DNA from: Candidatus Zipacnadia bacterium
Lineage (GTDB): Bacteria; Armatimonadota; Zipacnadia; Zipacnadales; Zipacnadaceae
Direction: 5' to 3'
Assembly (NCBI GenBank): GCA_029821515.1
Contig: JALGTD010000112.1
Span: forward strand, 1-5,609
DNA: 5,609 bases
Shown here: positions 1 through 5,379 of the stretch, in pieces
Position numbering within the stretch: the first letter of the stretch is position 1
Layout of the letters: every line of letters begins with the position of its first letter
Program-made: the position numbers and the translations under genes
The notes under the pieces: model-generated
Databases searched by the model: none
Told to the model about the DNA's origin: nothing
Seen by the model: only the letters and a program-made list of their open reading frames with translations

Positions 1-1192
1 CGGTGCCGGTGGCAATCTCAATAAAGCCGTCGGTCTGTGCCAGTGTTGACAGGGAAGCCGATTTTCCAAAAATCGGCTCCGCCCATAGCTCGTCATTGTC
101 GCGCCGCAGCTTTACTCTTACATATTCGGTCAGACCGGCTTCGGAGGGTATGTTGCGGGTTACCTGCGCAATCTGAGTTGCATCATGAACCTCGGTGCCG
201 CTCAACCACGCAATCACGGGTCGCACCAGCCGATGGAATACAATCAACGCCGAAACGGGATGGCCGGGCAGTCCAAAAATCAGCTTGTCGTCCTGTACGG
301 CCACGATGGTCGGCTTGCCGGGCCGCAGAGCGATACCATCGACGAAAACCTCGTCGGTTGTTAATTCTGTCAGGACCTGTCGGGTTATGTCACGAGTCCC
401 TGCTGAACTGCCGCCTGATATGAGCAGCACATCGCAGTCCTCCAGAGCTGCCCGCGTCGCACTGAGCAGCTCATCGGCATCGTCACGGACGATACCGAGC
501 ATAAGCGGCTCACTGCCATTGTCACGGCAGGCAGCAGCCAGTCCGTAGGCGTTGGTGTCGCGGGTTTGGCCCAGGGCGGGCTCCACCTGTGGAGCGACGA
601 TCTCGTCGCCGGTGCTAAAGATGCCCACTCGTGGCCGGCAGTAGACTTCCATCTCGGTCTCGCCCAGGGCGCTCAGCAGGGCGATCTCCGCTGGGCCCAG
701 TACCGACCCCGGTGCGAGGGCCTGCTTACCCTCCGCGATATCCTCGCCCACTTGCTGAATATACTGGCCGGGGGCTGCTGCGCGGAAGATTTGCACCCCG
801 GCTGCGCCCATTGGGTCAGCGTACTCAACCATGACCATGGCATCTGCGCCGTCCGGGAGCATCCCTCCGGTAGGAATCTGCGCAGTCTGACCGGATTCCA
901 CGGTGAAATCCGGTGCCTCACCAATGTGGACAGTTCCTATGAGTTCCAGTACTACAGGACTGGCCGGCGAGGCACTGAAGGTATCACTGGCGCGGACGGC
1001 GTAGCCATCTCGGATTGAGCGCGGGAAGTGGGGCAGAGGAGCACGTGTTGAAATGGCGGTAGCCAGCACTCGCCCGACAGCCTCCAGTAAGGGCACTCGC
1101 TCTGTGTCCATGCGGTGGTTGCCCAGGCGCTCGCGGCACAGCCGCCGAGCTTCTTTCAGTGATACTAGCTTGCGGAAAGTCTCGGTTTGCAT
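1..1192 (-). CDS. moeA: Molybdopterin molybdenumtransferase MoeA (3' end cut off by window edge)
   Basis: The minus strand is open from the ATG at 1192 to the left edge, giving 397 residues without a stop. MoeA inserts molybdate (or tungstate) into adenylated molybdopterin in the cytoplasm. Visible family motifs in order: SIRDGYAVRA (59-68), IPTGGMLPDGADA (106-118), the MoCF-binding core STGDE (193-197) with DTN (212-214), SGGSSAGTRD (259-268), RPGKPT (290-295) and GLPGHPVSAL (307-316), then a C-terminal beta domain with EPIFGKSASL (372-381). MoeA is usually about 400-410 residues, so probably only 10-15 residues are missing unless a further domain is fused. The SGGSSAG and PGHPVS forms differ from the common SGGVSVG and PGNPVS, suggesting a MoeA paralogue class (inference). 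An AGGAAAG ribosome site at 1209-1203 lies 7 bases before an in-frame GTG at 1195 and 10 before the ATG, so either may start translation. The gene is divergent from mobA. Confidence 0.95.
   Translation of the reverse strand, partial: MQTETFRKLVSLKEARRLCRERLGNHRMDTERVPLLEAVGRVLATAISTRAPLPHFPRSIRDGYAVRASDTFSASPASPVVLELIGTVHIGEAPDFTVESGQTAQIPTGGMLPDGADAMVMVEYADPMGAAGVQIFRAAAPGQYIQQVGEDIAEGKQALAPGSVLGPAEIALLSALGETEMEVYCRPRVGIFSTGDEIVAPQVEPALGQTRDTNAYGLAAACRDNGSEPLMLGIVRDDADELLSATRAALEDCDVLLISGGSSAGTRDITRQVLTELTTDEVFVDGIALRPGKPTIVAVQDDKLIFGLPGHPVSALIVFHRLVRPVIAWLSGTEVHDATQIAQVTRNIPSEAGLTEYVRVKLRRDNDELWAEPIFGKSASLSTLAQTDGFIEIATGT
56..78. repeat. Perfect 10-bp inverted repeat inside moeA
   Basis: On the minus strand AGCCGATTTT, a 3-base loop TGG, then AAAATCGGCT. 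It lies within the codons for EPIFGKSA near the end of moeA. The match is perfect over both arms with a very short loop. It could form a hairpin in the moeA message or be a by-product of the conserved protein motif. Confidence 0.8.
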
Positions 1193-1202
1193 CACAGTGT
1201 TA

Positions 1203-1209
1203 CTTTCCT
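1203..1209 (-). promoter_or_regulatory. Ribosome binding site of moeA
   Basis: AGGAAAG on the minus strand. Spacing is 7 bases to the GTG codon at 1195-1193 and 10 to the ATG at 1192-1190. The shorter spacing slightly favours the GTG, which would add one residue. Confidence 0.55.
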
Positions 1210-1210
1210 G

Positions 1211-1253
1211 CTGCTGGCTGACAATCCTTCGTGTATCATACCTAAGCCAGCAG
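1211..1253. promoter_or_regulatory. Nested dyad symmetry in the moeA/mobA divergent spacer (possible operator/promoter)
   Basis: The spacer between the two start codons (about 1196-1297) holds a perfect 9-base inverted repeat: CTGCTGGCT at 1211-1219 and AGCCAGCAG at 1245-1253, with arm centres 34 bases apart. Inside it sits a second dyad, GTAT-C-ATAC, at 1233-1241. The inner dyad reads TATCAT on plus and TATGAT on minus, both resembling a -10 box, but no well-spaced -35 box is visible on either strand (TTGCCA at 1260-1255 is only 14 bases from TATGAT). A regulator controlling both cofactor genes could bind here; a stem-loop in a leader transcript is the alternative. It does not resemble a molybdenum-cofactor riboswitch, for which the space is too short. 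Confidence 0.4.
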
Positions 1254-1283
1254 GTGGCAATGATAGAAATGACGAAATACCGT

Positions 1284-1287
1284 AGGG
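1284..1287 (+). promoter_or_regulatory. Ribosome binding site of mobA
   Basis: AGGG, 10 bases before the ATG at 1298. The next in-frame ATG at 1307 has only GGTGG at 2-3 bases, so 1298 is preferred. Confidence 0.5.
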
Positions 1288-1297
1288 TGTATCAGAA

Positions 1298-1924
1298 ATG
1301 GTGGCAATGAGCGAGCAACATACAGTCGGTCTAATCTTAGCCGGAGGCGAAAGCAGCCGGCTGAATGATAAATGCTGGCAGTCGGTCGGTGGTGTGCCGA
1401 TGATAACGCGGGTATTGCAGGCTGTTGCGCCAGTGACGGATCAGGTGCTTGTGGTCGGCGGCGACCAAGCTCCTAATGGCATTCAGTCCGTGCCCGATGA
1501 ACAGCCTGGTACCGGGCCACTGGCGGCTATTGCTACAGGAATGCGGGCCGCCGCTGCCGATCTCTACCTGGTTGCCTCATGCGATATTCCCTTTATCACC
1601 ACCGAGCTGCTCCAGTATCTGGTGGATGCTGCTCGCGGCGTGGATGCCGTCGTCCCCACAGTGGCGGATCGCGACCAGCCGCTGTGTGCTGTCTATGCCC
1701 GAGGCTGCCTGCCGGCGATTGGCCAGGCACTGAGCTCGGGCCGACGCCGGGTGGACAGTTTCTTCGCTGATGTCCAAGTTCGCCGCATTGCTGAGGCAGA
1801 GCTGGCCCAGTTTGGCTCGCCGGAGCGGCTGTTTTTCAATGTTAATACCCCGCATGATCTGGCGCAAGCTCAGCAGATGATTGTAGCGACAAACTCCGAT
1901 AACTTGCATAATATGACCCAGTGA
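1298..1924 (+). CDS. mobA: Molybdenum cofactor guanylyltransferase MobA
   Basis: 208 residues, close to the family's usual 190-200. MobA transfers GMP from GTP to the molybdenum (or tungsten) pterin cofactor to make the bis-MGD form used by formate dehydrogenases of the DMSO-reductase family; it is a cytoplasmic Rossmann-like nucleotidyltransferase. Visible motifs: the nucleotide loop LAGGESSRLNDK (14-25), DEQPGTGPLAAI (67-78), the metal-site motif CDIP (95-98), QPLCAVY (127-133), and the C-terminal FNVNTPHDL (180-188). The loop is odd: the usual form is LAGGxSxRMGxDK, and here the segment between Arg and Asp is one residue shorter and lacks the glycine. Start ATG at 1298 chosen on the AGGG site; Met4 at 1307 is possible. 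fdhD follows 38 bases downstream, so the two are likely one operon. A CTP-using MocA-type protein is less likely given the NVNTPHDL ending. Confidence 0.92.
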   Translation: MVAMSEQHTVGLILAGGESSRLNDKCWQSVGGVPMITRVLQAVAPVTDQVLVVGGDQAPNGIQSVPDEQPGTGPLAAIATGMRAAAADLYLVASCDIPFITTELLQYLVDAARGVDAVVPTVADRDQPLCAVYARGCLPAIGQALSSGRRRVDSFFADVQVRRIAEAELAQFGSPERLFFNVNTPHDLAQAQQMIVATNSDNLHNMTQ

Positions 1925-1962
1925 AGATGCTGATTATTCACTAATACCCGGACGGTGAAGTT

Positions 1963-2739
1963 ATGCGCAATGTCTCACACTCCGTTAATATCTTCGAACA
2001 GGCCGGCCACCAGGCTTCTGAGGAAGTGCTGGTACCGGCGGAGCGCGCCTTGCGGCTGCAAGTGAACGGTGAACTGGCGGCGGTGGTTATGCGTCAGCCC
2101 GGCGATGATGTTGAATTGGCCATCGGTTACTGTCTGACCGAAGGCCTGCTGGCTGATAATATGCAACTGCTTTCAGCCCGACACTGCGACGAGGAGGCCA
2201 ACTCCGTTGATGTATTAGTTGCGGGCTCGCCGGTCATCCAGCCTCGGTGGGTGGGCACTGATTGTATTGATGCAGAGCAGATGCTGGGGGAGTTGCCTCC
2301 GGCGCTTGCTGCCGATCCTGGTGTCACGTGGCTTTCCCGTCAGTTACCAGCGATGCCCCCTCAATTTCGCGACCACCAAAAGCAGCATAAGCAATCCGGG
2401 GGTGTGCACGGCGCAGCACTGTTCGACCGTGACGGTAAGTTGGTGGTGCTGCGTGAAGACATCGGCCGGCACAATGCCGTGGACAAGGTGGTAGGCTACA
2501 GTGTGCTACACGAGTTAATGCTGAACAATATGGCGCTGATGGTCAGCGGACGGGCCAGCGCAAGCATGGTCATCAAGGCCGTGCGTGCCAGAATTCCGCT
2601 CCTGGCTACGATGTCCAATACGACTTCCCTGGGCTGGGAACTGGCTGACCGCCTCGGCCTGACCCTGATTACCTACTTGCGCGGCAACAGTTTCCGCCTC
2701 TGTACGCATGTCTTCCGCATTCGCGAAGCACTGCCTTGA
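1963..2739 (+). CDS. fdhD: Formate dehydrogenase accessory sulfurtransferase FdhD
   Basis: 258 residues, the usual family size. FdhD moves sulfur from a cysteine desulfurase to the bis-MGD cofactor and is required for active formate dehydrogenase; it acts in the cytoplasm. Visible: N-terminal VNGELAAVVMRQPGDDVELA (34-53) with IGYCLTEGLL (54-63), the core GGVHGAALFDRDGKL (146-160), the signature REDIGRHNAVDKVVG (164-178), SGRASASMVIKA (195-206), and the terminal LGLTLITYLRG (231-241). The sulfur-carrying cysteine region reads GTDCIDAEQ (98-106): Cys101 lines up with the essential cysteine of E. coli FdhD, but the second Cys of the CxxC is Ala104. The gene follows mobA by 38 bases; a GGTGA at 1954-1958 sits close (4 bases) to the ATG. 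Its TGA is immediately followed by the convergent metV stop. No formate dehydrogenase subunit gene lies inside the window. Confidence 0.95.
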   Translation: MRNVSHSVNIFEQAGHQASEEVLVPAERALRLQVNGELAAVVMRQPGDDVELAIGYCLTEGLLADNMQLLSARHCDEEANSVDVLVAGSPVIQPRWVGTDCIDAEQMLGELPPALAADPGVTWLSRQLPAMPPQFRDHQKQHKQSGGVHGAALFDRDGKLVVLREDIGRHNAVDKVVGYSVLHELMLNNMALMVSGRASASMVIKAVRARIPLLATMSNTTSLGWELADRLGLTLITYLRGNSFRLCTHVFRIREALP

Positions 2740-3408
2740 CTACTTGGTTCTACGCGGCTCGAAGACTCGCGAGGCAGGCTGTTGGTGGATACTGTAGTCA
2801 CGAGGCTCATACCGGACAGCAGCCAGGTCTGTTATGTCCTTGCCGATCTTCTCCATGCGCTCCTGGATGAGCACCCAGACGCAATCGTTGTCGGGGTTGA
2901 CCTCGCACTTGCCATCGTCGGTCGTACCGCCGCAGGGCCCGTGCATCTGGCCCTTGGGACATCGAGTGATGGGACATATTCCGGCGAAGTCAGCGAGCAC
3001 GCAGTCTCCGCAGGCCGAGCACCATTCGTAGAACTGGCCGTGGCGAATGGTATCGCCCAGGAAGAGTGTGTTGACTCCGGAGACCACCGGCTTGTCTACT
3101 GATTCCGCCACTGCCTGAGCACCTGCCCCGCACGCAAACACGATGATAGCGTCCGCCTCATTGACAGCTTCGCGATTCTTACGAAGCACCCGAGCTGCGT
3201 CGAGAACCTGGCAGGTAACATCTGGTACCAGTGTCCCCGTGATGGTCTTGCCGGCGTCGGTGAGCCGCTGGCTCATCTCGTTGACTTCGTATTCGCCTCC
3301 GGTTTGACATTCGGTGGCGCATTCCCCGCAGCCCACAATGAACACGCTGTCAAAGCCAACAAGCATCTCCAGTATTTCCTCAAAGGGTTTTTGTTCGGTG
3401 ATTATCAT
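2740..3408 (-). CDS. metV: MetV: methylenetetrahydrofolate reductase-associated C-terminal-domain (zinc/Fe-S) subunit
   Basis: 222 residues. MetV partners MetF in the acetogen-type MTHFR, which reduces methylene- to methyl-tetrahydrofolate in the Wood-Ljungdahl methyl branch; it is a cytoplasmic cysteine-rich metal-binding subunit. The start MIITEQKPFEEILEML is typical. Thirteen cysteines are seen: CGECATEC (C27, C30, C34), C66, C93, a C130-x2-C133-x2-C136 cluster, C145, C150, C159, C168 and C176. The signature CPKGQMHGPCGGTTDDGKCE (150-169) is the family's hallmark. An AAGGA site lies at 3424-3420, 11 bases before the ATG. metF is usually a neighbour, but here the downstream gene is the convergent fdhD (stops abut) and the upstream gene is a GHL10-like protein, so no MetF partner is visible. 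Family assignment is strong; the exact reaction without MetF is open. Confidence 0.93.
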   Translation of the reverse strand: MIITEQKPFEEILEMLVGFDSVFIVGCGECATECQTGGEYEVNEMSQRLTDAGKTITGTLVPDVTCQVLDAARVLRKNREAVNEADAIIVFACGAGAQAVAESVDKPVVSGVNTLFLGDTIRHGQFYEWCSACGDCVLADFAGICPITRCPKGQMHGPCGGTTDDGKCEVNPDNDCVWVLIQERMEKIGKDITDLAAVRYEPRDYSIHQQPASRVFEPRRTK

Positions 3409-3415
3409 AGTATTC

Positions 3416-3541
3416 TCAATCCTTACTATCTTTGATATTCAGCGGGGTACGCTCTGTGTTTGTGATCAGTTCAATCTTCTTCAACCTGGCCCGTATTCTC
3501 CTCTTCTCAATGTTTGACCTTCCCGGCTTGGTAATTGTGCT
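3416..3541 (-). other. 41-codon open stretch between the GHL10-like gene and metV (possible tiny gene or stop read-through tail)
   Basis: After the TAG of the GHL10-like gene (3544-3542) the same frame stays open for 41 codons and ends at a TGA (3418-3416), 7 bases before the metV ATG. The first codon positions are rich in purines, as in real genes, and the predicted tail includes KKIELITNTERTPLNIKDSK. It has no ATG or GTG; a TTG at 3484 lies 12 bases after a good purine-rich AGAGGAGA (3504-3497), giving 22 residues. A run this long is not rare by chance, so it may be only an untranslated spacer that carries the metV ribosome site. No stem-loop terminator was seen in this interval. Confidence 0.25.
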
Positions 3542-4735
3542 CTATTTCAGCCGGGCGATCTGCTGCCACATCTGATCGGGCGCTTCAGTCTCGTAGAGGA
3601 AGGCTGCTTCGTGAATTAGTGCTCCGTCTATGGTGCTGTCCAATACTTTGTCTACGTAATCGGCTACATCGCTGACCGAAAACCTTTCCTGTTCGCCGCC
3701 CGTGGGACTGAAAAAGTCGTTGAGCCAGGCGCTGAGCTGGCGACTGCTATCTTTGACGTGTTGGTAGCGGGGCAGCAGTACGTCCACAAAGTCTTCCTCC
3801 TGCCGGTAGTTACGGGATTGGAAATACTCATCAAGCACCTGCTCGGCACACAGCCCCTCCAGATCAATGCGGAAGACAGCCCGCTCGGGCGGGTCGTCGG
3901 GTTGGCCGCCTGCTTCGAGATCACCACATTCGATACAGATGTAAGCGTCCGGATGACGCTGACGGACGCTCCGCAAAAATGCGTCAAAGCCCTCGCCCAA
4001 CAGCTTGCGGAAAGCCCACATATCATAGTCTTCGGTACCAACCCACCGATATTCGTAAGTGAAGGACAAGTCGTTGTGCTTGGCAGAGGCTACCTCCTCT
4101 ATATGCTCAAAGCTGGACAGGTCAACTCCATAACGACGCTTGAATTCCTCTACCACCGGCGGATTGTAGCCGAAGGTCTCACCGTCCCGGCCCTGGACAT
4201 AGGGATTGAAGTAGGGAATGTGACTGCGGGAGAGGCCGAACAAAAACCCGTCGACGCCGTGGTCGCGCAGGTCGTCGGCCCGCTGCAGCATATGCTCGCG
4301 CACCTCGGGATAGTTATAGCAAGGCCAGCCGACCATTCGGTACATCCCGCAGCGGCTCTGCCACCAGTACTGGGGGTTTTCGCGGAAGAACTTGTGTCCA
4401 TCAAAAGGGGCGTACGCCTCTTCCAGCAAGCGGAAATAGGCCAGCAGCTTAATTCCGTGCTGGTTAGCCAGCTCAATGGCGTATGCCAGCGGATCCCATT
4501 GCTGGAGAACCTCGGCTAGTTGGGGGGCGCTGGCCCATCCGGCTTTATTCTGGAAGACGGGCAGCAAACTGCTATGATACATCGCCTTCCCGCACCAGAA
4601 ACAATCCATAATCGCCGCGTCAAAGCCAGCCTCGGCCATCTGGTCAAAAAGCTTTTCCAGGTCGGCTTTGCTGCCCTTTCCGATATACGTGAGATCGTGA
4701 AAGTCAATATCCATAGTCAGTCGCTTCAGTTTCAT
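3542..4735 (-). CDS. GHL10-like TIM-barrel protein (putative glycoside hydrolase, substrate unknown)
   Basis: 397 residues. The pattern matches the GHL10-like glycoside-hydrolase barrel (the YngK-type family): GFDAAIMDCFWCGKAMYHSS (37-56) for the first strands with the 'A-Y-S-S-L-x-P' motif, DPLAYAIELANQHGIKLLAY (81-100) like the family's DPLA-x-AIE-x-A-H-x-x-G, the NYPEVREHML segment (141-150), HGVDGFLFG (159-167), and FGYNPPVVEEFKRRYGVD (188-205). No signal peptide or lipobox is present, so it should be cytoplasmic, unlike many exported relatives. Two CxxC pairs are visible (C45/C48 and C267/C270). Start ATG at 4735 has AAGG 6 bases upstream; Met8 is an alternative. The start overlaps the stop of a small upstream gene (ATGA), implying translational coupling, and metV follows downstream. 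Catalytic residues cannot be named from sequence alone, and it may not be a glycosidase. Confidence 0.8.
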   Translation of the reverse strand: MKLKRLTMDIDFHDLTYIGKGSKADLEKLFDQMAEAGFDAAIMDCFWCGKAMYHSSLLPVFQNKAGWASAPQLAEVLQQWDPLAYAIELANQHGIKLLAYFRLLEEAYAPFDGHKFFRENPQYWWQSRCGMYRMVGWPCYNYPEVREHMLQRADDLRDHGVDGFLFGLSRSHIPYFNPYVQGRDGETFGYNPPVVEEFKRRYGVDLSSFEHIEEVASAKHNDLSFTYEYRWVGTEDYDMWAFRKLLGEGFDAFLRSVRQRHPDAYICIECGDLEAGGQPDDPPERAVFRIDLEGLCAEQVLDEYFQSRNYRQEEDFVDVLLPRYQHVKDSSRQLSAWLNDFFSPTGGEQERFSVSDVADYVDKVLDSTIDGALIHEAAFLYETEAPDQMWQQIARLK

Positions 4736-4893
4736 AGTATGCCTTGCTTCCTGAGGTTGTCACGAACGGTCACGTTGGTCTCAATTTGTTTCTCTACGTT
4801 CGGTAGATTCTCCTTGTCAACTGCGAGCGCGACTCCGGGAGGTGAGGGCTTTGTTCCTCGTGGAATACCCCTGTCGCTGGTCATCGTCTGCAT
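4732..4893 (-). CDS. Small hypothetical protein, coupled to the GHL10-like gene
   Basis: About 53 residues from the ATG at 4893 (or 50 from the ATG at 4884). I do not recognise a family. The N-terminal part is proline- and glycine-rich (IPRGTKPSPPG), followed by a polar, probably helical segment ending NVTVRDNLRKQGIL. Codons favour a purine first base, as in coding DNA. Its TGA (4734-4732) overlaps the ATG of the GHL10-like gene in an ATGA arrangement, typical of translationally coupled partners, which is the best reason to believe it. Against it: neither ATG has a clear ribosome site. The frame is open further upstream to 5139, but there it is codon-aligned antisense to the plus-strand gene and reads as a His/Arg-rich shadow. 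Only 15 bases separate its ATG from the divergent plus-strand start. Confidence 0.55.
   Translation of the reverse strand: MQTMTSDRGIPRGTKPSPPGVALAVDKENLPNVEKQIETNVTVRDNLRKQGIL
4742..4745 (-). promoter_or_regulatory. Ribosome binding site of the GHL10-like gene
   Basis: AAGG on the minus strand, 6 bases before the ATG at 4735, inside the 3' end of the small upstream ORF. This favours Met1 over Met8 as the start. Confidence 0.6.
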
Positions 4894-4894
4894 A

Positions 4895-4899
4895 GGGAG
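4895..4899 (+). promoter_or_regulatory. Ribosome binding site of the plus-strand hypothetical gene
   Basis: GGGAG, 9 bases before the ATG at 4909. The in-frame TTG at 4900 is too close to this site, so 4909 is the chosen start. Confidence 0.55.
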
Positions 4900-4908
4900 T
4901 TGAGTTTG

Positions 4909-5379
4909 ATGGATGCCTTTCACATCTCTGGCGCAAAATGTGCTGTCGGTGCCAAAATCCAGGATTACATCGCCGCCCTGACCTGGCAAACTGCACCAGT
5001 GCCTGCCCATTCGCAGGGCCAGGTGGCCTTCGTCCTGGCGGTCGGCTTTGGCAATGGCTCGCCCCTGCCCCAGCCGTCGGGGCGCTGGGATATCTATGTC
5101 GAGGGCCGGCTGGCGGTGTCGGTGCGTGTGGTCAAGCACTCTCAGTTGTGGCGGTCAGATGAATGCAGCTTTGCCTTTGCGGCCAACCACATCGAGGCGG
5201 CCCCGCCATGGGGCTTATTCCCTGGGGTGAGGGACGATTCGTTCCACCAGATCCCCCACCATCTCTATGATGCCTTCTTTTTTTCTGATGAATACCCCAT
5301 CATATTCGGTGATGCGCGCGATGTCCTGGGGAGTGTCGGCAATACCGGTAAGGACCACCACATTGATGGCCTCCCATAG
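4909..5379 (+). CDS. Hypothetical protein (natural end probably near 5223-5230)
   Basis: The frame gives 156 residues from the ATG at 4909. I do not recognise the family. Residues 1 to about 105 look like a genuine small globular protein: strand-rich, with motifs AVGFGNGSPLPQPSGRWDIY (45-64), VVKHSQLWRS (75-84) and FAFAANHIEAAPPWG (88-102), and codons with G-rich first and GC-rich third positions. No signal peptide, membrane segment or cysteine cluster is seen. From about codon 103 the frame runs codon-aligned antisense through the 3' end of the response regulator gene, so the last 50 residues look like a shadow. A TGA at 5228-5230, one base out of frame after a GGGG run (5224-5227), would give a 106-residue protein ending LFPG if one G were absent. 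Either the stop was lost, there is a base error, or the convergent genes truly overlap by 165 bases. Confidence 0.6.
   Translation: MDAFHISGAKCAVGAKIQDYIAALTWQTAPVPAHSQGQVAFVLAVGFGNGSPLPQPSGRWDIYVEGRLAVSVRVVKHSQLWRSDECSFAFAANHIEAAPPWGLFPGVRDDSFHQIPHHLYDAFFFSDEYPIIFGDARDVLGSVGNTGKDHHIDGLP

Noticed and set aside
566..1018. 150-codon plus-strand open frame opposite moeA
   Set aside because: The minus strand encodes MoeA motifs through the whole interval, and the plus-strand product is His/Arg/Gly-rich with no family resemblance.
2782..3102. Plus-strand open frame opposite metV
   Set aside because: Antisense shadow of the cysteine-rich MetV sequence, which is well supported.
3467..3478. FNR/CRP-like half sites (TTGA and ATCA) upstream of metV on the minus strand
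   Set aside because: The spacing is one base short of the FNR consensus, and the CRP second half site is absent.
3542..3544. UAG read as pyrrolysine in the GHL10-like gene
   Set aside because: The family is not a methylamine methyltransferase, metV also ends in TAG, and no pyl genes are visible.
3758..4519. 253-codon plus-strand open frame opposite the GHL10-like gene
   Set aside because: It is exactly codon-aligned antisense to a gene with clear family motifs; such long mirror frames are common in GC-rich coding DNA, and it shows no recognisable motif of its own.
4894..5139. Longer start for the small minus-strand ORF, to 135 residues
   Set aside because: The extra part is codon-aligned antisense to the plus-strand gene, which has the better coding signal and a ribosome site; the extension is His/Arg-rich and lacks an RBS.
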